Source of the DNA: Marinomonas pollencensis
GTDB taxonomy: Bacteria > Pseudomonadota > Gammaproteobacteria > Pseudomonadales > Marinomonadaceae
Length of the DNA stretch: 64,000 nt
Assembly (NCBI RefSeq): GCF_003387375.1
Contig: NZ_QUNG01000006.1
Coordinates: 23,345 to 87,344 of the forward strand
Direction: 5' to 3'
Below the pieces are notes generated by a model. The model made no database searches. It saw only the letters and a list, made by a program, of their open reading frames with translations, and was not told where the DNA came from. Below are positions 37,275 to 45,609 of the stretch, piece by piece. Position 1 is the first letter of the stretch. Each line of letters begins with the position of its first letter. The position numbers were made by a program, and so were the translations under genes.

Positions 37275-38558
37275 TTACTCCATTAAATTCGGTAAGTAGA
37301 GAACGATTTCAGGTACGAAAATCAATAATAAAAGCACCATAACCATAGACGCTAACATTAATAATAATGGGCGAAATGCTTCAGATGTTTTAATTCCTGC
37401 AATGCGGCAAGAGGCCATTAAATCAATACCAAGAGGTGGTGTGTTTGCTCCAATTGCAAGGTTGATAGTTAGCAATACACCAAAATGTATTAAGTCAATG
37501 TTGTAAGTTTGTAATAAAGGTAAAACAATAGGGGTGATGATAATAATGATGGCAATACTTTCCATAAAAGTCCCAAGAACTAATATGACAGCCATCAATA
37601 AAAGTAAAACACTGTATTTACTGCTGGTTAGATCTGCTATTAATGCAGCAACCGCTTGAGGAACCGCTTCATAACTTAAACACCAAGCGAATAATCCCGC
37701 CGCAGCGATAATCAACAATATGGCAGCACTGGTTTCTGCAGTTTCTTTGAGGGAATCCAACAGAGATTTTAAATTTAAGCAGCGATAAATGACAAAGCCT
37801 AAAATCAGTGCGTAAACAATGGCAGAAATAGCGGCTTCGGTTGGCGTGAAAATACCTAAGCGGATACCACCAATGATTAATACTGGAACGATTAGCGCAG
37901 GGATAGCATCACGTAATGCGATCAGCTGCTCCATTCGTGAGAAGCGTTTGCCACCAGACCAGCCATTTTTCTTAGACAAATACACAGCAACAATGATTAA
38001 GCCTGTTGCCAGTAATATCCCAGGAATAATACCGCCCATAAAGAGCTTGCCGATAGATGCATTCGCCGTAGTACCATAAATGATCATCACGATACTAGGA
38101 GGGATTACCGTTCCTAAAGAGCTTGAAGTGCCAACCAAAGCTGCACTAAAGCCAGGGGCGTAGCCTTCTTTTTTCATCGCCGGCAGTAGCATACTTCCGA
38201 TCGCGACAACGTCCGCCACACCAGAACCAGATAAGGCACCGAAAAGCATGCAGGCCAGTACGGCTACCACGGCTAAGCCCCCTGGTTTATTGCCAACGAT
38301 TGCCATACATAAGTTGATAATGCGCACAGTGAGCCCGGCTCGGTTCATCAATTGGGCTGCAAAGACAAACAGTGGAATTGCTAATAGTGTGAAGCTGTGC
38401 ATGCCCGCTACATATTGTTGTGCTGCTACCATCATAGGGGCAGCTTCAAAAAACAGTAAGTAACCTAAAGCGGCAATTAACAAACTAAATAAGATGGGTA
38501 CATCAATAATTAAACAGACAGCAAAAATTGCTAATAGTGATAAAGCGCCACTACTCAT
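37275..38558 (-). CDS. TRAP transporter large permease (DctM)
   Basis: 427 aa, about 12-13 membrane segments. Conserved family parts are PLFVFAAQLMNRAGLT, FGALSGSGVADVVAIG, GTSSSLGTVIPPSI and GANTPPLGIDLM. The longer frame to 38606 is rejected because the ATG at 38558 has GGAG eight bases upstream and gives the family's usual length; it overlaps the small permease gene by 8 bp. It forms the ion-coupled channel subunit with the small permease. Confidence 0.93.
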   Translation of the reverse strand: MSSGALSLLAIFAVCLIIDVPILFSLLIAALGYLLFFEAAPMMVAAQQYVAGMHSFTLLAIPLFVFAAQLMNRAGLTVRIINLCMAIVGNKPGGLAVVAVLACMLFGALSGSGVADVVAIGSMLLPAMKKEGYAPGFSAALVGTSSSLGTVIPPSIVMIIYGTTANASIGKLFMGGIIPGILLATGLIIVAVYLSKKNGWSGGKRFSRMEQLIALRDAIPALIVPVLIIGGIRLGIFTPTEAAISAIVYALILGFVIYRCLNLKSLLDSLKETAETSAAILLIIAAAGLFAWCLSYEAVPQAVAALIADLTSSKYSVLLLLMAVILVLGTFMESIAIIIIITPIVLPLLQTYNIDLIHFGVLLTINLAIGANTPPLGIDLMASCRIAGIKTSEAFRPLLLMLASMVMVLLLLIFVPEIVLYLPNLME

Positions 38559-39015
38559 GAGAAGATCTCCAACTTGCACATAAGGTTGCAATGTGAACAA
38601 GGCCAATAAAAGTACAGCTGACAGGGACGCTTAGATATAGCAGTCCGACAGGCCATTGCATTGCAGGGGTATGTTGATTCATCGTAAGCAAGGTGAGATC
38701 CCAGCCAGATTTTGTTAATAAAACCATCGCAGCGATGATCAACACATCAACCACACGATGAAGGAATTGAGTTATTTTTTGGTCTTTTAGCCATAGGGCT
38801 AAAATGCCAGCTGATAGGTGAGAGTTATTTTTACTGCACCAAACAGCCCCCGTCATAGCGACCCAAATTAATAAGAACTGAGGCAGCTCCTCTGCCCAGT
38901 GCGGGGTGACACCGGCAAAGAAACGCATAAAGACAATCCAAGCGATCAGTGTGGCCATAATGGCCACACCGACAGAGGAAAGGTAAAGGTTAAGTTTGAT
39001 TAAAAGGCGCAGCAT
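38551..39015 (-). CDS. TRAP transporter small permease (DctQ)
   Basis: 154 aa with four hydrophobic segments and the family signature WAEELPQFLLIWVAMTGAVW near residue 40. Starts 3 bp after the receptor gene and overlaps the large permease gene. Partner of DctM in the inner membrane. Confidence 0.92.
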   Translation of the reverse strand: MLRLLIKLNLYLSSVGVAIMATLIAWIVFMRFFAGVTPHWAEELPQFLLIWVAMTGAVWCSKNNSHLSAGILALWLKDQKITQFLHRVVDVLIIAAMVLLTKSGWDLTLLTMNQHTPAMQWPVGLLYLSVPVSCTFIGLVHIATLCASWRSSHE

Positions 39016-39018
39016 TTT

Positions 39019-40020
39019 TTACTCTCCAGATTTTTGTTCTGCTGCGGCATATTGTTTTACTAGGTCGATCATATCTTTGCCTAGAATAGGCTCGTATTTC
39101 TTCCAAACAGGAGCAACTGCGGCGGCAAAAGGTGCGGTATTTACGGTATTAATAACCATGCCTTGATCTTCTAGTTTGTTAATCAACTTAGAGTCGTCGT
39201 TTTGGGTCATGACTCGTTGTTTGTCACGCCATTTATCGGCTAGTTTTTGCACGGTTACCTGATCTTCATCCGACATGCGCTTCCAAGTGTATTTGGAGAA
39301 AGCCAAACAAGCTGGAGACCAAACATGGCCAGTTAATGAAATGTACTTTTGGACTTCATAGAAAGAGGAGGAGTAAATAATAGCCAGTGGGTTTTCTTGA
39401 GCATCAAATACGCCTTGTTGAAGAGCAGAATACAGCTCACCAAAGGCAAGAGGGGCAGGGCTGGCGCCTAAGCCGATAAACGCGTCAAGGCGCATTTTAT
39501 CTGGTGTCACACGGATCTTTAAGCCGTCAAGGTCGGTCGGAGTATTAATCGGTGCTCGGTTATTGGTAATATGACGAAAGCCATTTTCCCACCAAGAAAC
39601 AATTTTAATATTGTGTTTGAGAGCAAGGTCTTCTAAGCGATCACCAAGTTTGCCGTCGTAGGCAGCATAAGCAGCTTGACGATTAGGCCAAGCATAAGGC
39701 AGTTCTGAAATGCCAAATTTCGGTTCCACTGGCTGGAATGACCCACAACCAATAATACCAGCTTGAATGCTGCCAATTTGCAAGCCTTCAACCAGAGTAT
39801 TTTCATTGCCTAATTGGCCGCTTGGGTAGAGTTTGACAGTAACACGGCTGTCAGTTTGATTTTTAACGTCTTCGGCAAATCCTTTTGCTGCCACATTCCA
39901 ACTATGGGATTCTGGCAATACGTCCGCCAGTTTGATTTCCAATGCTAAGGTTTGGTTTGCGGCCAGCGCGATGGAGATTGCGCTGAAAGTGAGTAGTGAA
40001 CTTTTGATAGAGTTTCTCAT
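39019..40020 (-). CDS. TRAP transporter substrate-binding protein (DctP)
   Basis: 333-aa periplasmic receptor with a clear signal peptide (cut near LALA, residue 27). Mature start EIKLADVLPESHSWN, PSGQLGN and the ligand-binding arginine region LDGLKIRVTPD are typical of DctP; QENPLAIIYSS follows. It binds an organic acid carboxylate. First gene of dctP-dctQ-dctM-citE-like, whose substrate is presumably handled by the enzymes downstream. Confidence 0.93.
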   Translation of the reverse strand: MRNSIKSSLLTFSAISIALAANQTLALEIKLADVLPESHSWNVAAKGFAEDVKNQTDSRVTVKLYPSGQLGNENTLVEGLQIGSIQAGIIGCGSFQPVEPKFGISELPYAWPNRQAAYAAYDGKLGDRLEDLALKHNIKIVSWWENGFRHITNNRAPINTPTDLDGLKIRVTPDKMRLDAFIGLGASPAPLAFGELYSALQQGVFDAQENPLAIIYSSSFYEVQKYISLTGHVWSPACLAFSKYTWKRMSDEDQVTVQKLADKWRDKQRVMTQNDDSKLINKLEDQGMVINTVNTAPFAAAVAPVWKKYEPILGKDMIDLVKQYAAAEQKSGE

Positions 40021-40682
40021 AATTTACCTTTGTGTATATTTGTTTTGTCAACCATACAATTGCTTAAATTATGTGAATCTACAATTTTTTAAATTTAATG
40101 GCGCGCATAAGTTTCATTAATACCATTTCGATCACATGTCGGTGCACTAAATTAGTCTTCTTACTCACTGTGTAAGGCCAGATATGAAGGGGAGTTTGAG
40201 GAAAGGGTGTGTTTTGAGTTGTTTTGGTGCTTGCTATTGCTTCATTGTGGTGCGTTTTTTATTGGTGTGATTTAATGTGAAAAGGTGTTTCTAGATATGA
40301 AATATAATGGCAGTGAGCTCATCGGATGGGGTTGAATATAAGGGAATAATAAGGTTTCGCTCAATAGTGATGGGCTAAAGGTATAGAAAGCTCTTGGCTA
40401 GAGAGCGTTAGGTGGTTTTGTTCTTAAGAGGTCTGGTTCACTCGTAGCCAGAACATGCGTCTGGGTTGTTGGTAAGGCGCATAGGTGGCGTAACAGGCAT
40501 GGAAGCTTATGTAGTATCAGAAGGACTCGATCTGAGTGTTGAGTGGATAGCCGGTGTCTAATTTTTTAATAGCAGCAGCCTTTAGGATAATGAGAAGCTA
40601 TAAAGAATCAGAGCAAGTTTCTACTCTGATTCTTTGGTGTATTGCCTAGCGTTGTTAATGTAAAGCGCCTGAGTATTGTGTG
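40021..40682. promoter_or_regulatory. Upstream region of the TRAP operon
   Basis: 662 bp. The first 120 bases are AT-rich and include TTGTCAACCATACAA (40045-40059), an imperfect palindrome 25 bp upstream of dctP, likely an operator. From about 40140 to 40590 I see no gene, RNA or clear repeat. The end holds the hairpin at 40602-40635. Confidence 0.45.
40602..40635 (-). terminator. Stem-loop after the peroxiredoxin gene
   Basis: Perfect 12-bp stem AAAGAATCAGAG/CTCTGATTCTTT with 10-base loop, about 50 bp after the stop of the minus-strand peroxiredoxin gene. Short T-run. Confidence 0.7.
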
Positions 40683-41336
40683 TTAAGAAGGCATTTTAGT
40701 GGTGCGTAGGTAAGGCAGTACCGCGTTTACTTCGCCAAATTTTTCTTTGGCCTGTTCGTCATTTAAAGACAGAGCCACGATCACATCTTCTCCTACCGTC
40801 CAGTTAGCAGGCATGGCAATAGGCGCACCATAACTTGCTTGCAGGGCATCGAGTGCGCGTAGTACTTCGGCAAAGTTACGACCCACTGACATAGGGTAGG
40901 TCATGGACAATTGCAGTTTTTTATCTGGGCTAATGATAAATACCACCCGTACGCTGGCGGAGTTTGCTGCGGTACGACCATCGGGTAAGTAGGCATCGGC
41001 AGGCAACATATCAAGCGCTTTCGACACGGCTAACGATTCATCGGCAATAATAGGAAAGCTGGCTTTGGCGCCAGAAAAAGACTCAATGTCTTTTTTCCAC
41101 TCTTTGTGTTCTGCCACACCATCAACAGACAAACCAATTACCTTAGTGCCACGTTTTTCCCATTCAGCAGACAATTGAGATACTGCGCCAAACTCTGTCG
41201 TACACACAGGGGTAAAGTCTTTTGGGTGACTAAATAGTATGGCCCAACTGTCGCCAATCCAATCATGAAGCTTAAATGTCCCTTGATCTGTTTCGAGTTC
41301 TAAGTTTGGAACGGTATCGTTAATGCGTAATGACAT
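40683..41336 (-). CDS. 1-Cys peroxiredoxin (Prx6 type)
   Basis: 217 aa of the Prx6/AhpC-TSA family with its C-terminal extension. Peroxidatic Cys45 lies in HPKDFTPVCTTEFG; the conserved Arg is in SASVRVVFIISPDK, and the C-terminal WTVGEDVIV segment is typical. It lacks the resolving cysteine of 2-Cys enzymes. It reduces peroxides in the cytosol. It lies beside a persulfide-sensing regulator gene and has two palindromes in its upstream region, so a role in reactive sulfur or peroxide response is plausible. Confidence 0.93.
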   Translation of the reverse strand: MSLRINDTVPNLELETDQGTFKLHDWIGDSWAILFSHPKDFTPVCTTEFGAVSQLSAEWEKRGTKVIGLSVDGVAEHKEWKKDIESFSGAKASFPIIADESLAVSKALDMLPADAYLPDGRTAANSASVRVVFIISPDKKLQLSMTYPMSVGRNFAEVLRALDALQASYGAPIAMPANWTVGEDVIVALSLNDEQAKEKFGEVNAVLPYLRTTKMPS

Positions 41337-41408
41337 AACTTTTCTCCTTTAAGTCTCGGTTGTTCAGCGACCCATTGTAAGTGGCTGAAGTTTTGCTACA
41401 GCGTAATG

Positions 41409-41425
41409 CGTAATGGTGTATTACG
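41409..41425. promoter_or_regulatory. Palindrome upstream of peroxiredoxin
   Basis: CGTAAT-GGTGT-ATTACG, perfect 6-bp arms, 73 bp upstream of the start; candidate operator. Confidence 0.35.
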
Positions 41426-41446
41426 ATCAAGTGTGTTGGCTTGACA

Positions 41447-41476
41447 ATTAAACATTAGAATTTTCTAATGTTTAAT
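41447..41476. promoter_or_regulatory. Perfect 14-bp-arm AT-rich palindrome
   Basis: ATTAAACATTAGAA, TT, TTCTAATGTTTAAT, between the fisR stop and the peroxiredoxin start. It lacks a T-run, so it reads better as an operator of the peroxiredoxin gene, of the AT-rich kind bound by ArsR-type repressors, than as a terminator of fisR. The regulator is not identified. Confidence 0.5.
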
Positions 41477-41516
41477 GCAACCATCATCGAGCTATTGAAG
41501 TCATGTAAAAAAGCTA

Positions 41517-42878
41517 TCATGACTCCAATTTTCGATACAGTGAACGCAGACTAATACCTGCAATAGCCGCCACTTTTGCTTTGTCATTTTGATGTTGCGA
41601 CATGAGGTCTGAAAGATAGTTTTTTTCTGCTGTCTTTAAATCTGGCCAGTCTTGTTGGGCGTTCGATGTCTTGTTTTCTCGGCTGGCTGATGAGGAGAGC
41701 AGCGCTGTGCTGCTGGATTGAGACAGCTCACTGTCAATAGTTAAGCATTCTTCAATGGTACGTCGTTCGATAAGGTTGGTGTCGGTTAACACAATAGCGC
41801 GGTTAAGTATGTTTCTGAGCTCGCGAATATTACCTGGGAAATTATGCTGTTTTAGGGTTTGTAACGCGGAGTCGGTTAGGTGGTACTCTTTGCGTTCACT
41901 AAGGCGAGTTAATAGGGTCGAGATCAACAGGGGCAGGTCGTCTTGGCGTTCCCGTAATGGCGGTATATAAATCGGAAACACGTTAATCCGGTAATAAAGG
42001 TCCTGACGAAACTCGCCATTTTCAACCATCGCCAACAAATTTTTATGGGTGGCGCAGACCAGTCTAAAATCTGTATGCTTAACGCTTGATGACCCCACTG
42101 GCCGAAACGATCCTGTTTCAATTAAGCGCAACAGTTTTACTTGCATAGAAAGCGGCACATCACCGATCTCATCTAAAAATAGCGTGCCACCATTTGCTTG
42201 TTCTACTAAGCCAACTCGGTGGTTGTTAGCGCCGGTAAAAGCGCCTTTCACATGGCCAAATAACTCACTTTCAAACAATGAGTCAGTGAGGCCGGCACAT
42301 TCTAAAGTCACCAAAGCGTTATTGGCCCGTGTACTGCTTTGATGAATGGCATGGGCGACCAGCTCTTTGCCACTGCCTGATTCTCCAAGTAATAAAACAG
42401 AGGCTTCGGAACGGCTGACACGTGTAACTTTTTCAAGCATCTGGTTGAATTTTTTACTGGAGCCAACTAAAGCGCTGGTGATGTTCTCTGCGCTAGCAAC
42501 GGAAACCGCGCGTAATAATTCTACAAAAAACAGCAGTTCGCCTTGTTGATCATGAATGGGTAGCATTTCGACATCCACATGCTCCTTTCCTCGTGGAGTC
42601 TGGTGAATATGCAAAACACGCTCTTTATGACCTGTCTGTTGTACCGCGGACAGAGGGCAATCTTCGCCGGCTTCGTCGCATGGCACGGCATAGCCATGAG
42701 AGACCTCAAAGCAGCGCGGCTTGTTGGTTACTTCTACTACACCAAACTCTGTTCGATAGTGTGCGTTAGTGGCCAGGATCTGGTAATCCACAGAGACCAA
42801 AATTGCCGGGCAGTCGTAGCCCTCCAGCATGTGAGACAAGGAATAAAAAGGCGAAGCATCAGAAGCAAAAACGTCCAT
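41517..42878 (-). CDS. fisR: Sigma54-dependent sulfane-sulfur-sensing activator
   Basis: 453 aa: an N-terminal PAS-like sensory domain (1-120), an AAA+ domain with Walker A GESGSGKE, the sigma54-contact loop GAFTGA and Walker B GGTLFLDEIGD, and a C-terminal Fis-type HTH (KVAAIAGISLRSLYRKL). Sensor cysteines Cys56, Cys67 and Cys74 have the same spacing (11 and 7) as Cys53/64/71 of FisR of Cupriavidus, which forms persulfide links and then activates pdo and sqr. The divergent gene here is exactly a persulfide dioxygenase with a sigma54 promoter. This makes the assignment strong. Confidence 0.9.
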   Translation of the reverse strand: MDVFASDASPFYSLSHMLEGYDCPAILVSVDYQILATNAHYRTEFGVVEVTNKPRCFEVSHGYAVPCDEAGEDCPLSAVQQTGHKERVLHIHQTPRGKEHVDVEMLPIHDQQGELLFFVELLRAVSVASAENITSALVGSSKKFNQMLEKVTRVSRSEASVLLLGESGSGKELVAHAIHQSSTRANNALVTLECAGLTDSLFESELFGHVKGAFTGANNHRVGLVEQANGGTLFLDEIGDVPLSMQVKLLRLIETGSFRPVGSSSVKHTDFRLVCATHKNLLAMVENGEFRQDLYYRINVFPIYIPPLRERQDDLPLLISTLLTRLSERKEYHLTDSALQTLKQHNFPGNIRELRNILNRAIVLTDTNLIERRTIEECLTIDSELSQSSSTALLSSSASRENKTSNAQQDWPDLKTAEKNYLSDLMSQHQNDKAKVAAIAGISLRSLYRKLES

Positions 42879-42888
42879 AAGAGAATGT

Positions 42889-42917
42889 CATATTTGGCAA
42901 AGTTAAAGTCAAATATG
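42889..42917. promoter_or_regulatory. Candidate FisR upstream activating site
   Basis: Inverted repeat CATATTTG (42889-42896) and CAAATATG (42910-42917), 13-bp spacer, about 90-120 bp upstream of the sigma54 promoter, the usual distance for an enhancer. It lies just upstream of fisR as well. Confidence 0.6.
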
Positions 42918-43006
42918 GCAATAATAGTTAGTTTAGTCAAAGCTAATTAAGTTGGTTTTTAAATTTATTCTTTAAAATCAATTGGTTATTTTGTTTTTTT
43001 TGCTTT

Positions 43007-43022
43007 TGGCATAGTCTCTGCA
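43007..43022 (+). promoter_or_regulatory. Sigma54 (-24/-12) promoter of the pdo-sqr operon
   Basis: TGGCATAGTCTCTGCA has GG and GC separated by exactly 10 bases (GG 43008-43009, GC 43020-43021), the invariant spacing of sigma54 promoters, 60 bp upstream of the pdo start. Confidence 0.85.
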
Positions 43023-43081
43023 ATGTTTATAACATCAACCGATTTTCGGTTACTTATTTGATGGATATAGGAGAAGAGGCT

Positions 43082-43960
43082 ATGGCTCAATCCGTGATTA
43101 CACCTAAAATTGCTGCTTTTTTTGATAAACACTCCAATACCTTTTCGTATGTTGTAAAAGACCCGAGTTCAGCAAGCTGCGCCATTATTGATAGTGTTTT
43201 AGATTTTGATTATGCCTCAGGCGGCACATCTTACAGTGGGGCGGATGAAATCATAAAGTACGTTGCTGACCATAAATTGAAGGTTGAATGGTTAATTGAG
43301 ACTCATGTTCATGCCGATCATCTATCTGCAGCGCCTTACTTGCAAGAGAAATTGGGCGGTAAGATAGGCATAGGTCAGCAGATCACCAAGGTGCAAGATA
43401 CCTTCGCGACAGTGTTTAATGAAGGCGCTGGTTTTAAGCATGATGGCTCGCAATTTGACTACCTCTTTCAAGATGGCGAGCGCTACCAAGTGGGTGCTAT
43501 GCCTTGTACCGCCATGCATACGCCAGGGCATACTCCGGCCTGCTTTACCCACGTGTTAGGTGATGCTGTTTTCGTAGGAGACACCTTATTCATGCCTGAT
43601 GCCGGAACCGCGCGAGCCGATTTTCCTGGAGGCGATGCAGCAACCTTGTTTGATTCGATTCAGAAAATTCTCGCCTTACCAGAAGATTATCGTATTTTTA
43701 TGTGCCACGACTATTGCCCTAATGGTCGCGAATTAGAATACCAAACAACGGTTAAGGCTCAGCGTGAAAGCAATATTCATGTGAGAAAAGACATCAGTAA
43801 ATCTGTTTTTGTTGAGCTTCGTGAAACACGAGATAAAACCCTCGATATGCCGCGACTTATTTTGCCGTCTCTGCAAGTCAATATGCGTGCAGGGCATATG
43901 CCAGAAACAGAAGACAACGGCCTTGCTTACCTGAAAATCCCATTGAATGCCTTCAAATAA
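43082..43960 (+). CDS. pdo: Persulfide dioxygenase (ETHE1-like metallo-beta-lactamase fold)
   Basis: 292 aa. The metal motif THVHADH (His75, His77, Asp79, His80), HTPGHTPACFTH, the DTLFMPDAGTARADFPGG segment and CHDYCP identify an ETHE1/Blh-type enzyme that oxidises glutathione persulfide to sulfite with O2. The reading frame reaches back to 43058, but the ATG at 43082 has AGGAG at the right spacing. Part of the operon pdo-sqr-sulP under a sigma54 promoter. Glyoxalase II is unlikely because of the AGTARADFPGG signature. Confidence 0.92.
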   Translation: MAQSVITPKIAAFFDKHSNTFSYVVKDPSSASCAIIDSVLDFDYASGGTSYSGADEIIKYVADHKLKVEWLIETHVHADHLSAAPYLQEKLGGKIGIGQQITKVQDTFATVFNEGAGFKHDGSQFDYLFQDGERYQVGAMPCTAMHTPGHTPACFTHVLGDAVFVGDTLFMPDAGTARADFPGGDAATLFDSIQKILALPEDYRIFMCHDYCPNGRELEYQTTVKAQRESNIHVRKDISKSVFVELRETRDKTLDMPRLILPSLQVNMRAGHMPETEDNGLAYLKIPLNAFK

Positions 43961-44018
43961 CCTTGATAGCGATAGGCAGAGTTTCAATAAAGTCTAATAA
44001 AAATATCGAGAGATCACT

Positions 44019-45596
44019 ATGATACGCAAACAAATTACGAGTCATTATTCGGTGTCAGAGCAAATTAGCTTAGACGATGTTGATCGCTTAGCTGCATCCG
44101 GAGTGACCTTGATTATCGGCAACCGACCAGACAACGAAGAAGCAGGGCAATTGGCTTTTGCCGAGATTGCAGCACAGGCCGAGAAAAATCATATTAAAGC
44201 GCTACACATTCCTTTTGCTGGTGGTCAGATGCAGGACAGCGATGTGGTTGCCTTTAAAGCGGCGCTTAGCACAGCAGACAATGTTCACGCCTTTTGCCGT
44301 TCAGGCAATCGCTCTTCTTTAATTTGGGAGGCAGCGCATCAATCCATGCAGACTAAGAAGACGCCAAATAAGCAGTTTGATGTGGTGATCGTAGGCGCGG
44401 GGACGGCTGGTATCTCTACGGCTGCAAGTTTGTTAAAGCGTAATACCAATGTGCGTATTTGCTTGATTGATCCTGCGGCTGAGCATTTTTACCAACCGGG
44501 CTGGACCTTGGTGGGCGGGGGTGTCTTTAAAGCGGAAAATACCCGTAGAAACATGGTCGATGTCATTCCGACAGGTGTTGAATGGATACAGCAAGCGGTG
44601 CAAAATTTTCAGCCTAAAGACGATTATGTCACCCTTGAAAATGGAGACGTCATTGCCTACAAGCAGCTGGTGGTAGCGTCTGGACTTAAATTGGATTGGG
44701 ATGCCATAGAGGGCCTTTCAGACGCATTAGGGCATTACGGCGTCACTTCGAATTATCGTTATGATTTGGCCCCTTACACTTGGGAGATAGCGAAAAACCT
44801 AGAGGGAGGTAATGCTATTTTTACCCAACCTCCGATGCCAATTAAATGTGCGGGTGCGCCGCAAAAGGCCATGTACCTATCTTGCGATCATTGGTTAAAG
44901 CAAGGCTTGCTCGATGATATCGAGGTGTCTTTCTATAGCGCGGGTGCCGTGTTATTTGGTGTATCAGACTATGTGCCCGCCTTGCAGACTTATATCGAAA
45001 AATATCAGGTAAAGACCCACTTCACTCATAATTTGGTGAAGGTAGATGGGCCAAATCAATTGGCTTACTTTGCGACCAAAGATGAAAATGATCAAACAAA
45101 GATAGTCGAAAAATCATTCGATATGCTTCATGTTTGTCCCCCACAATGTGCACCTGATTTTATTCGTAACAGTATACTGGTAGATGATGCAGGTTGGGTC
45201 GATGTGGACAAAGAGACGCTGCGTCATAAGGCTTTTAGTAATATTTGGGCTCTGGGTGACGTGTCTAACTCCCCCAATGCGAAAACCATGGCAGCGGCGC
45301 GAAAACAAGCGCCAGTGGTGGCGCAAAATGTTTATGATGCCCTGGCAGGGCGCCCTATTAGAGCGGTTTACGATGGTTATGGTTCTTGCCCGTTAACGGT
45401 GGAACGCGGGAAAATTGTGTTGGCAGAGTTTGGTTATGGCGGTGTGGTTATGCCAACCTTCCCAAGTTGGCTGAACAAGGGAACGAAACCAACACGCTTA
45501 GCCTGGATACTAAAAGAAGACTTGCTGCCGCCTTTTTACTGGCATGGCATGTTGAAAGGGTACGAGTGGTTTGTTAAGCCGACAATGCGACACTAA
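44019..45596 (+). CDS. DUF442/rhodanese-like domain fused to sulfide:quinone oxidoreductase
   Basis: 525 aa. Residues 1-115 are a DUF442 (Blh-type) domain with the active-site loop CRSGNR (Cys93), as in rhodaneses. From about 119 an SQR of type II follows: FAD motif VVIVGAGTAGIS, Cys277 and Cys289 in the CAGAPQKAMYLSC segment, and Cys373/Cys377 in HVCPPQCAPD. Predicted: the SQR oxidises sulfide to a persulfide and reduces quinone; the fused domain transfers the sulfane sulfur to a thiol for PDO. 58 bp after pdo. Confidence 0.88.
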   Translation: MIRKQITSHYSVSEQISLDDVDRLAASGVTLIIGNRPDNEEAGQLAFAEIAAQAEKNHIKALHIPFAGGQMQDSDVVAFKAALSTADNVHAFCRSGNRSSLIWEAAHQSMQTKKTPNKQFDVVIVGAGTAGISTAASLLKRNTNVRICLIDPAAEHFYQPGWTLVGGGVFKAENTRRNMVDVIPTGVEWIQQAVQNFQPKDDYVTLENGDVIAYKQLVVASGLKLDWDAIEGLSDALGHYGVTSNYRYDLAPYTWEIAKNLEGGNAIFTQPPMPIKCAGAPQKAMYLSCDHWLKQGLLDDIEVSFYSAGAVLFGVSDYVPALQTYIEKYQVKTHFTHNLVKVDGPNQLAYFATKDENDQTKIVEKSFDMLHVCPPQCAPDFIRNSILVDDAGWVDVDKETLRHKAFSNIWALGDVSNSPNAKTMAAARKQAPVVAQNVYDALAGRPIRAVYDGYGSCPLTVERGKIVLAEFGYGGVVMPTFPSWLNKGTKPTRLAWILKEDLLPPFYWHGMLKGYEWFVKPTMRH

Positions 45597-45609
45597 TGAG
45601 AGCTTAAGC

